The notes beneath the pieces were generated by a model that saw only the letters and a list, made by a program, of their open reading frames with translations, was not told the DNA's origin and made no database searches. This document shows, one piece after another, positions 1-5,556 of a stretch of 5,556 bases of DNA. A program made the translations under genes and the position numbers. Position 1 is the first letter of the stretch. Each line of letters begins with the position of its first letter. The DNA is from Methanoregula sp. (GTDB taxonomy: Archaea > Halobacteriota > Methanomicrobia > Methanomicrobiales > Methanospirillaceae), in NCBI RefSeq assembly GCF_002835825.1, contig NZ_PIZH01000131.1, forward strand, positions 1-5,556. The letters run 5' to 3'.

Positions 1-421
1 CAACAACGCCGCTGATGTGCTCGTCCGGTCGCGGCTGGCCGCCGGCCACATACAGGTCACAAGGGATGATCGTTCCACCATCGCCCACAACGCGGTACAG
101 CCACTGGAACACCCCTCCACCCGCCCCGCATGCCCCGCAGGCGATCACGTACTGGGGTTCGGGCATCTGTTCCCAGACCCGTATACGCCTCGATGCCTGT
201 TTCCGGGTGACCGCTCCGGTCACGATCAGGATGTCTGCATGGCGCGGTGATCCCTTTGCCAGGATCCCGAACCGCTCCACATCGAACCGCGGCATAAGGC
301 AGGCAATAATCTCGATGTCGCACGCATTGCACGCCCCGCTGTTGAAGACTGTGACCCAGGGGGATGTTACCCGGGCCCAGGTGGCAAGACGCTGGCTGAT
401 GGACTGCCTGTCACCTGTCAT
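1..421 (-). CDS. NuoB/MbhJ/EchC-like iron-sulfur small subunit (3' end outside window)
   Basis: The 140 codons seen encode the [NiFe]-hydrogenase small-subunit / NuoB fold, which normally carries the [4Fe-4S] cluster next to the large-subunit active site at the cytoplasmic membrane face. Family landmarks are SGACNACDIE (C31, C34), PRFDVERFGI near residue 44, HADILIVTGAVT near 61, MPEPQYVIACGACGAGGGVF (C95, C98) and PCDLYVAGGQPRPDE at 120-134. The CxxC spacing is hydrogenase-like (Ech/Mbh/Hyc), unlike the adjacent Cys pair of true NuoB. Where relatives have a Gly-Cys-Pro-Pro motif, this protein has Gly127-Gly128-Gln129-Pro130, so the usual fourth cluster ligand is missing; Cys121 is an extra candidate. 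The ATG at 421-419 is chosen because AAGGAGGTGA lies 9 bases upstream and the family homology begins soon after. Family members are roughly 145-170 residues, so little is missing. It is last of the four operon genes seen; the family call is firm, the exact complex is not. Confidence 0.9.
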   Translation of the reverse strand, partial: MTGDRQSISQRLATWARVTSPWVTVFNSGACNACDIEIIACLMPRFDVERFGILAKGSPRHADILIVTGAVTRKQASRRIRVWEQMPEPQYVIACGACGAGGGVFQWLYRVVGDGGTIIPCDLYVAGGQPRPDEHISGVV

Positions 422-430
422 GCTATCACT

Positions 431-440
431 TCACCTCCTT
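431..440 (-). promoter_or_regulatory. Strong Shine-Dalgarno of the small-subunit gene
   Basis: The minus strand reads AAGGAGGTGA, a near-complete match to the complement of the 16S rRNA 3' end. It lies 9 bases before the ATG at 421, inside the 27-base gap after the preceding stop codon. It fixes the start of the small-subunit gene. It is the clearest ribosome-binding site in the window, which would suit higher translation of a peripheral subunit than of the membrane subunits. Confidence 0.85.
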
Positions 441-448
441 GTGGGGGG

Positions 449-778
449 TCACTGCTCCCACCTCAGGATGGTTATCGCTACAGCGATGATGCCGAGGTAC
501 CCCAGCGTGCCGGCCAGCGGGGCGTCAGCAGGTGCGATCGCGATGATGAGCGCTGCCACGTGGACTACCACGAAGAAGAGGGCCACGTAGAAGAACTGGT
601 ATCCCGGAAGGCAGGCACTCCCCTCCATGGCCTCGCCGCCAACATAGGGCATGGTCTTGTTGGCCGAAGGCGTGAACGCCGGCGCAATCTTCCGGGACCA
701 GGCATAGATCAGGTAACAGATCACAAACGCGTACACTGCAATAAGGGGCGCCGAGGAGAGGAGGAATGGCAGGTCCAT
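449..778 (-). CDS. NuoA/MbhI-like small membrane subunit
   Basis: A 109-residue hydrophobic protein with three predicted transmembrane helices (about residues 9-28, 60-82 and 87-105). It has the layout of NuoA (complex I chain 3), which lies by the NuoH-like subunit where the peripheral arm meets the membrane. The loop KTMPYVGGE (41-49) aligns with the NuoA loop KxxPYECG, and FFYVALFFVVVHVAAL (62-77) aligns with NuoA helix 2. The loop Cys is Gly47, and the two acidic residues of NuoA helix 2 become His73 and Ala75, so it is divergent; Cys56 is the only cysteine in the loop region. Its length and position between an antiporter subunit and the small subunit match MbhI in archaeal mbh operons. 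Its ATG directly follows the upstream TGA (TGAATG), with the G-rich GGGGGGTGGT before it as likely ribosome-binding site, which suggests translational coupling. NuoA-like topology is likely; the MbhI equivalence is inferred from position. Confidence 0.8.
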   Translation of the reverse strand: MDLPFLLSSAPLIAVYAFVICYLIYAWSRKIAPAFTPSANKTMPYVGGEAMEGSACLPGYQFFYVALFFVVVHVAALIIAIAPADAPLAGTLGYLGIIAVAITILRWEQ

Positions 779-2251
779 TCAGACCACCCCCCAGGGGGTG
801 AGCTGCCCGGCTGCGTGCGTGATCCAGTCGAACGACTCGGGGAAGAGGCCCAGGTAAACCGTGACAAAAGCGAGAACCACTACGGCAAAGAGCACGCTGC
901 GGGAAAGGGCAGCTGTCTTCCGGGCGGGTCCCGCCGCCGGGGGAGCAGAGGGAGCGGAGAACATCAGGGTCGAGAGAACGGGGATGTAATAACCGAGGGA
1001 GACCACGCTGTTGACCGCAAGGATCAGGGCAAGGACAACCCCGCTCATCAGGGATGTTGCCATCCCTGCCTGTTCAAGGAGCAGCTTTCCTAAGAAGCCG
1101 CAGGTGAACGGGACGCCGATCAGGCCAAGGACAAAGATGACAAAGGCGATCCCGAGGAGGGGGTGCCGGGCCCCAAGACCCTTCATCCCCTCCACCTCCG
1201 TTGTGCCGGCTTCCCAGGCAAAGGCATCCGCGGCCATGAATGCTCCGCCTTTCATGATGCTGTAGGCAATAGCATAATACAGCCCTGCCGTGAACGCAAA
1301 GGGAAAGTCGTACACGAGACCCATGCCGAAGCCGAGGAGGATATATCCCATCTGTGCCACGCTCGAATACGCAAGGATATACCGGAGGTCCTTCTGGTTG
1401 AGGGCAAGCAGGTTACCGGCCGTCATGGTGACAAGGGCAAAGAACGTGACAATGAGCCCGAGAACGTAAATGGTCCCGCTGTTGGGTGGCAGGGCGGTCA
1501 GGGAGAGGAAGAGGGCGACAAGCACCCCGGTCTTTGTGGCGCCGACCATGATCGCTGTCACGCCGGGCGGGGCGAGTGCGTATGCGTCCGGCAGCCACGT
1601 GTGCAGCGGGACGATGGCCAGTTTGACGCCATACCCGAGCAGGATGAGGACTGCCGCAAGCAGGACCACGGCCGGGCTGGTCCCCGACAGTGCTGCCGGG
1701 AGGCTGGCAAGGTCCGTTGTCTTTCCGGCAAAAAACAGGATTGAAACCCCGAGAAGGGCGGTCAGTGTCCCGGAAACTCCCTGGACGAGATACTTCATTG
1801 CGGCGGGAACCGTGTTCTTGTCCTCACTGTACCGGTAGGCAACGAGGGCATAGACCGGGATCGCGGAGAGCTCGACCATGACAAAAATGGTGAAGAGGTC
1901 GGTCGCAAAACCGACCGCGGTGGCACCAGCAAGGGCAAAGAGACAGAGCGGGTAATAGAAGCGCACCGGCCCGCCCGGGTCAAGGTTCCCCTGCGAGGCA
2001 AACGCAGCAAGCCCTCCGAGACCGGTCACGAGGAGCCCGCAGGTCAGGCCGAGGTACGGTGTACCCGGGGGGGATGGGCTTTCGAGGATGATACCGAGGA
2101 GATAGAGGAACGCTGCTGCAAGCCAGAGGGCCGTGAGCGTACCGCTCCACCGCCGGTAGCCGGGAGGGATCCTGCTGATAATACCGTACAGGACGATGCC
2201 TCCCAGGGCGATATAGAGCGGCACGAGCGTGCCGGTATCGGTCACGATCAT
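779..2251 (-). CDS. NuoN/MbhH (MrpD-type) antiporter-like membrane subunit
   Basis: This 490-residue protein is the stand-alone proton- or sodium-translocating subunit of the complex, with about 14 transmembrane helices, the normal size for the proton-conducting transporter (NuoL/M/N, MrpD) family. The key charged residues along the membrane axis are present: Glu127 in TM5 (FVMVELSAIPVYALVAYR), Lys210 in TM7 (GYGVKLAIVPLHTWLPDAY, with His217), Lys240 (GATKTGVL), Lys287 next to the QKDLRYILAYSSVAQMGY signature, Lys334 (SIMKGG) and Lys389 in TM12 (CGFLGKLLL). No core residue appears lost, so it should be transport-competent. The ATG overlaps the upstream gene's stop as ATGA (2251-2248), with G-rich GTGGGGGTTGGG before it, pointing to translational coupling. 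Placement next to NuoA- and NuoB-like genes ties it to a redox-driven complex rather than a free Mrp antiporter. Family call firm; ion specificity (H+ or Na+) cannot be read from the sequence. Confidence 0.93.
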   Translation of the reverse strand: MIVTDTGTLVPLYIALGGIVLYGIISRIPPGYRRWSGTLTALWLAAAFLYLLGIILESPSPPGTPYLGLTCGLLVTGLGGLAAFASQGNLDPGGPVRFYYPLCLFALAGATAVGFATDLFTIFVMVELSAIPVYALVAYRYSEDKNTVPAAMKYLVQGVSGTLTALLGVSILFFAGKTTDLASLPAALSGTSPAVVLLAAVLILLGYGVKLAIVPLHTWLPDAYALAPPGVTAIMVGATKTGVLVALFLSLTALPPNSGTIYVLGLIVTFFALVTMTAGNLLALNQKDLRYILAYSSVAQMGYILLGFGMGLVYDFPFAFTAGLYYAIAYSIMKGGAFMAADAFAWEAGTTEVEGMKGLGARHPLLGIAFVIFVLGLIGVPFTCGFLGKLLLEQAGMATSLMSGVVLALILAVNSVVSLGYYIPVLSTLMFSAPSAPPAAGPARKTAALSRSVLFAVVVLAFVTVYLGLFPESFDWITHAAGQLTPWGVV

Positions 2252-5200
2252 ATCCCAACCCCCACGAGGATGATGCCCATGAGGGCAATAACGACTGCGA
2301 AGAAGACTGCCATGTCATGGTTCACGTCCCGGTTTTCCCACCCCATGGCTATCTTCCCTGCTGTAAAGAGCAGGAGGGCTCCTGCAGTCGCCACTTCATA
2401 CACCAGCGCGAAGGCATCGCGGAGCCAACCGGCAAATGCAACAAGCCCACGGCCTGCGGTATGGTAGAGGATATCCACATCCTTCAGCCGGGGGTCATGC
2501 GGCCGGAGCAGAGTTTTGCCGGCAGTAAAGAAGAAAACTGCTGCAGCGCCCAGGACAACGACTGCGCTGATAACGTGGGCCGGGTCATAGGCAGCATAGG
2601 TTACGGGATAGGGAAGGAGGGCATAGAGGGCTGCCGGGTATATCCCAATGATGATGCAGAGGGCTGCAGCGCCGAGCATGGCTGCCTGCATCAGCAGCGG
2701 GGGATCGGATGCCTGTGAATCCCCGTCACGGAGGAACGCGAAATAGCCCAGCTTCAAAAATGAGAGGAATGTGCCAAAGGAGGCGATCTCCAGGAGGACC
2801 CAGAGCCAGATGCTGGTATGCTCCGCCGCAGCAAGGACCATCCCTTTCGAGACGAACCCGTTGAAGAGCGGGACGCCGGCAATAGAGAATGCGGCAATCC
2901 AATAAGCGAGGGCAGTCACGGGCATCTTCTTCTGCAGTCCCCCGACCCGGCTGAGCAGGTTCTCACCGGTCTTCCAGATGACGACGCCGATAGCCATGAA
3001 GAGAAGGGCTTTGTACAGGATGTGGTTGAAGACGTGCGCCATTCCGCCATCAAGGCCGAGCTGTCCGGTAGCACTTGCGACCCCCAGCCAGCCAAGGATC
3101 CCGACACCCACAACCATGTAGCCCACCTGCGAGACGATGTGGTACGAGAGGAGCCGGCGCATGTCGTTCTGGAAGACCGCAAACACTACGCCATAGACTG
3201 CCATCAGGGCGCCCATGAAGGCGATGTATTCTGTGCCGGGCTGGGCCCGGGCAAGGAGGTACACGGCAGCCTTGGTGGTGTATATGGAGAGGAAGACGCT
3301 CGCGGCAATATGGGCCCGCGGGTAAGCATCCGGCAGCCAGGTATGGAGCGGTATGAAGGCTAAGTTCACGCCGATCCCGAGCACGATGAGCACCGAAGCC
3401 CAGAGCTGGTACGTGGCATCGGGAATGCCGGCAAGGGGCCCGACAATGGGAGAACCTGCCCCGATGAAGAGCAGGGCGATGCCGGCCCCAAGCAGCGTGC
3501 CCCCGAGCCCGTGGAAGAGGAGATAGCGGTAGCCTGCTCCAATGGCCTCTCCAGCCTCCTGCCAGATGAGAAAGGTCGAGGTGACTGCCATGACTTCCCA
3601 GAAGAAGAAGAGTGTGATCCAGTCACCGGCAAAGACCACGCCCATCGACGCTCCCGCGTAGAGGAGGGCATAGAGGTGGAGGCGGGCCGGGGCGAACGCC
3701 GCGGCATACAGGATCGCAAGGAAGGTGATGGTAGCAAAGATCACGCCGGTGAGGTACGAGAGGCTGTCCACCCGGAGAAGGGTGAGGGTATATCCCATGA
3801 AGGGAAGGTTCCACTGCACCACACCGCCCGCAACTGTGCCGGAGAGGAAACCACCGGGCAGGAGGAGGACATCGGCAAGGGCGAGGGTCCCGGTGATGAT
3901 AAGGATAGCCTGCCGGGCACGGCCGGTTGCGAGAAGGGCAAGCGGGGCACCGAGGAAGAAGATCAGGAACGGTGGGATGGCAGTCCCGAGTGCTATCGTG
4001 CCCGATACTATCGCAGCGGTACTGCCGGTCACCCCTGCCGCCACCTCCTGGCAGAGGGCAAAGGGGCTCCAGGGGCCGGTCGTCCAGAGCCCGAAGACAA
4101 GGGCGCCCGCAGCCGTCACGATGACCGGGACGCGGAGGGTCCACCGTACGCTTGGGATATCGATTGCGCAGGGCGGGAAGAAGGCACGCATCACGACCGG
4201 CAGGAAATATGCAAGGTTCAGGACGCTTGCTGCTACCAGGATGAGAAGGATCCACCATTCACCGGTGTACCCGGCACCGATGCCAAGCGAGAGATACCAT
4301 TTTGCGATGAAACCGGCCATGGGGGGGAGACCCACCATCGAGAGTGTTGCAAGCGTGAATGCGGCAAACTCCCACGGCATCTTCCTCCCGAGGCCGTCCA
4401 GCTCGGAGATCTTTGTTTTGCCGGTCTCGACTGCAACAGCCCCGGCAACAAAGAACATGGTGAGCTTACCGAACGCATGGGCCGTGAACGCATAGGCTGC
4501 CCCAATCACCGCAGCAGCTCCCCAGCCACCAGTTGCAGCGGTCAGTCCTGCCGGCAGGAGGATTGCTGCCCCAAGCACCATGTAACTGAGCTGGCTGACC
4601 GTTGAATACGCGAGTCTGAGCTTGAAGTCGTCCTGCCTCAGGGCGAGGAGCGCACCCACAATGATGGTGATGACGGCAACCGCAATGACAAGGTTGCGGA
4701 GGCCCAGTTCAAGCATCAGCCGGGGCCCGTACAGGTCCCACATCAGGCGCATCAGCCCGAAGACACCAGTGTTAACGACGGCGACTGCATGGAGGAGCCC
4801 GCTGACAGGCGTGGGTGCGACCATTGCGCTCGGGAGCCAGCCATGGACCGGCACGAGCGCCGCCTTGACGCCAAACCCGGCCATCAGGAGGATGAACCCG
4901 ATGCGGGCGAACTCCGGCGAGAGGAGGGCAATGCCCGGGTTCCCGCCGGCAATGAAATCGAGCGAGCTCCCCATCCCAAGGAGGGTCATCATGCCAGCAA
5001 GGATGGCGACGCCGCCTGCCTGCGTGTAGACCAGGTACTTCCGTCCTGCGGCTAGAGCCTCCACGGTCTCGCTGTGCGCAACCAGCGGATATGCTGCTAT
5101 CGCGAGAATCTCGTAAAAGACAAAGAGCGAGAAGAGGTTCGAAGAGAGAGCCACCCCCATCACCGCCCCGATTGTGATGGCAAAGCAGGCATAATAGCGG

Positions 5201-5535
5201 GTCTGTGCATGCTCGTTCCTCCCCCGCATGTAGCCGATATTATAGACCGTAGTGATGACCCAGAGGCATGAGGCAATGCACGCAAAGAGCAGCCCCAGGG
5301 CATCCGCAGCAAGGTGGAGGGAGAGTCCCGGGAGGACCGCGAGTGGCGGTGTCGAGAGCGGAGCGGATGCAAACGCCGAGGGGAGGGCAAGGAGGCAGAG
5401 GGCAAATGTCAGGATGGCGGCAAGGAGGGAGACACCCTCGCGGGCATCCGGCTGCCGGTCCCGCAGTATGATAAGGCAGGTGGCAATGAACGGTATCCCC
5501 ACGATCAGCGGCAGGCACCAGGACCCGTCGGCCAC
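2248..5535 (-). CDS. Double-domain antiporter-like subunit (two fused NuoL/M/MrpD-type modules)
   Basis: This 1095-residue polytopic protein carries two complete proton-conducting transporter domains; single family members are about 480-620 residues. Domain 1 (about 1-500) has Glu142 (FYEILAIAAYP), Lys224 and His231 (GFGVKAALVPVHGWLP), His249, Lys305 next to the RLAYSTVSQLSYMVLG signature, His353/Lys357 and Lys412 in TM12. Domain 2 (about 502-960) has Glu647 (FFFWEVMAVTSTF), Asn724 where the TM7 Lys is expected (GIGVNLAFIPLHTWLPDAY), Lys755 (TTKAAVYLLAR), NDMRRLLSYHIVSQVGYM at 790-807, His834, Lys842 and Lys897. A tail (about 985-1095) adds a helix, a DPRLKDVDILYHTAGRG segment, a long helix-prone stretch and a last TM helix. 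The GTG start follows an in-frame TGA at 5544-5542, so no earlier start exists; GGTGA 6 bases upstream is the likely ribosome-binding site. The gene ends in ATGA overlap with the next subunit. Domain 2 looks closer to the stand-alone antiporter subunit D-like family, domain 1 to MrpD/NuoM, so this is probably a fusion of two genes rather than recent duplication. Confidence 0.92.
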   Translation of the reverse strand: MADGSWCLPLIVGIPFIATCLIILRDRQPDAREGVSLLAAILTFALCLLALPSAFASAPLSTPPLAVLPGLSLHLAADALGLLFACIASCLWVITTVYNIGYMRGRNEHAQTRYYACFAITIGAVMGVALSSNLFSLFVFYEILAIAAYPLVAHSETVEALAAGRKYLVYTQAGGVAILAGMMTLLGMGSSLDFIAGGNPGIALLSPEFARIGFILLMAGFGVKAALVPVHGWLPSAMVAPTPVSGLLHAVAVVNTGVFGLMRLMWDLYGPRLMLELGLRNLVIAVAVITIIVGALLALRQDDFKLRLAYSTVSQLSYMVLGAAILLPAGLTAATGGWGAAAVIGAAYAFTAHAFGKLTMFFVAGAVAVETGKTKISELDGLGRKMPWEFAAFTLATLSMVGLPPMAGFIAKWYLSLGIGAGYTGEWWILLILVAASVLNLAYFLPVVMRAFFPPCAIDIPSVRWTLRVPVIVTAAGALVFGLWTTGPWSPFALCQEVAAGVTGSTAAIVSGTIALGTAIPPFLIFFLGAPLALLATGRARQAILIITGTLALADVLLLPGGFLSGTVAGGVVQWNLPFMGYTLTLLRVDSLSYLTGVIFATITFLAILYAAAFAPARLHLYALLYAGASMGVVFAGDWITLFFFWEVMAVTSTFLIWQEAGEAIGAGYRYLLFHGLGGTLLGAGIALLFIGAGSPIVGPLAGIPDATYQLWASVLIVLGIGVNLAFIPLHTWLPDAYPRAHIAASVFLSIYTTKAAVYLLARAQPGTEYIAFMGALMAVYGVVFAVFQNDMRRLLSYHIVSQVGYMVVGVGILGWLGVASATGQLGLDGGMAHVFNHILYKALLFMAIGVVIWKTGENLLSRVGGLQKKMPVTALAYWIAAFSIAGVPLFNGFVSKGMVLAAAEHTSIWLWVLLEIASFGTFLSFLKLGYFAFLRDGDSQASDPPLLMQAAMLGAAALCIIIGIYPAALYALLPYPVTYAAYDPAHVISAVVVLGAAAVFFFTAGKTLLRPHDPRLKDVDILYHTAGRGLVAFAGWLRDAFALVYEVATAGALLLFTAGKIAMGWENRDVNHDMAVFFAVVIALMGIILVGVGI
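4030..4049 (-). promoter_or_regulatory. Possible internal ribosome-binding site and GTG start at the domain junction
   Basis: On the minus strand AGGAGGTG (4049-4042) is followed 9 bases later by an in-frame GTG (4032-4030, codon 502 of the fusion gene). Initiation there would give a 594-residue protein starting with about ten mild residues and then a first TM helix, a believable N-terminus for a stand-alone antiporter subunit. It could be a working internal start, the relic of the start of a once separate gene, or chance: the bases also encode Gln-Glu-Val, and a similar chance motif occurs inside the 490-codon gene. Confidence 0.3.
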
Positions 5536-5556
5536 CCCGGCTCACCCCCCCCCACG
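5536..5556 (-). promoter_or_regulatory. Leader of the fusion gene: G9 tract, in-frame TGA and ribosome-binding site
   Basis: The minus strand has nine consecutive G (5553-5545) running into GGTGA (5546-5542), which sits 6 bases before the GTG start and is the likely Shine-Dalgarno. The TGA at 5544-5542 is in frame with the fusion gene; read upstream the frame gives Arg-Gly-Gly-Gly-stop, which could be the end of a preceding operon gene, but only 12 bases are visible. No promoter element can be recognised in so short a stretch. Confidence 0.45.

Noticed and set aside
1..421. True NuoB of respiratory complex I
   Set aside because: The first cysteines are spaced CxxC as in hydrogenase small subunits, not the adjacent Cys pair of NuoB/FpoB, and the last cysteine motif is altered.
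15..590. Plus-strand open frame of 191 codons spanning the small-subunit and NuoA-like genes
   Set aside because: It is antisense to two genes with recognisable motifs and has no family features or ribosome-binding site of note.
782..796. Inverted repeat of about CCCCC/GGGGG before the NuoA-like gene, a possible terminator or hairpin
   Set aside because: It is coding sequence for the last residues (TPWGVV) of the 490-residue protein, has almost no loop, no T-run follows, and the next gene starts at once.
1184..1200. GGAGGTG followed by an in-frame ATG inside the 490-codon gene
   Set aside because: It encodes the EVEGM segment in the middle of the antiporter fold, so starting there would give half a protein. 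It is taken as chance, and shows how easily such motifs arise here, which lowers confidence in the one at the domain junction.
3511..4605. 364-codon open frame on the plus strand, rich in Glu, Gly, Arg and Cys
   Set aside because: It lies wholly antisense to the fusion gene, whose translation has clear family motifs throughout. The low-complexity charged composition is that of a shadow frame opposite a GC-rich membrane protein.
1..5556. Free-standing Mrp Na+/H+ antiporter operon
   Set aside because: The hydrogenase-type iron-sulfur small subunit and the NuoA-like subunit in the same tight operon point to a redox-driven complex instead.

Overview
The window holds four consecutive genes on the minus strand, packed as one operon fragment. 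They encode the antiporter-like membrane arm and part of the electron-transfer arm of a membrane-bound complex from the complex I / group 4 [NiFe]-hydrogenase superfamily. In transcription order (right to left) these are: a 1095-residue protein in which two antiporter-like (NuoL/M/N, MrpD-type) domains are joined in one reading frame; a separate 490-residue antiporter-like subunit; a 109-residue three-helix NuoA/MbhI-like subunit; and the first 140 residues of a NuoB/MbhJ/EchC-type iron-sulfur small subunit that runs off the left edge.

The genes are tightly coupled. The first two overlap by 4 bases (ATGA), the third starts directly after the stop of the second, and the fourth follows after 27 bases that carry a strong Shine-Dalgarno (AAGGAGGTGA). 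No gene-free stretch exceeds 30 bases. I see no RNA gene, mobile element, CRISPR array or terminator. The order antiporter subunit, NuoA-like subunit, hydrogenase-type small subunit resembles mbhH-mbhI-mbhJ of archaeal membrane-bound hydrogenases. However, a double antiporter protein sits where mbh operons have small Mrp-type subunits. The remaining subunits (large subunit, NuoC-, NuoH- and NuoI-like) would be expected to the left.

The organism is probably a GC-rich euryarchaeon, most likely a methanogen of the Methanomicrobiales type. This rests on the Mbh/Ech-like small subunit, the gene order, GGAGGTG ribosome-binding sites and general protein style, and is an inference only; a bacterium cannot be excluded. 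The likely role is to couple redox chemistry at a NuoB/NuoD-like module (ferredoxin and H2, or another acceptor) to H+ or Na+ movement through three antiporter-like modules.

Several features depart from textbook relatives. The small subunit has Gly-Gln where the last cluster cysteine is expected, with an extra Cys seven residues earlier. The NuoA-like subunit lacks the loop Cys and both helix-2 acidic residues. The second antiporter domain has Asn in place of the TM7 Lys. The domain junction of the fusion carries a Shine-Dalgarno-like sequence and a GTG codon, which could be an internal start or the scar of a gene fusion. Together these suggest a divergent hydrogenase-related complex (Ehr-like) rather than a standard Mbh, Ech or complex I.
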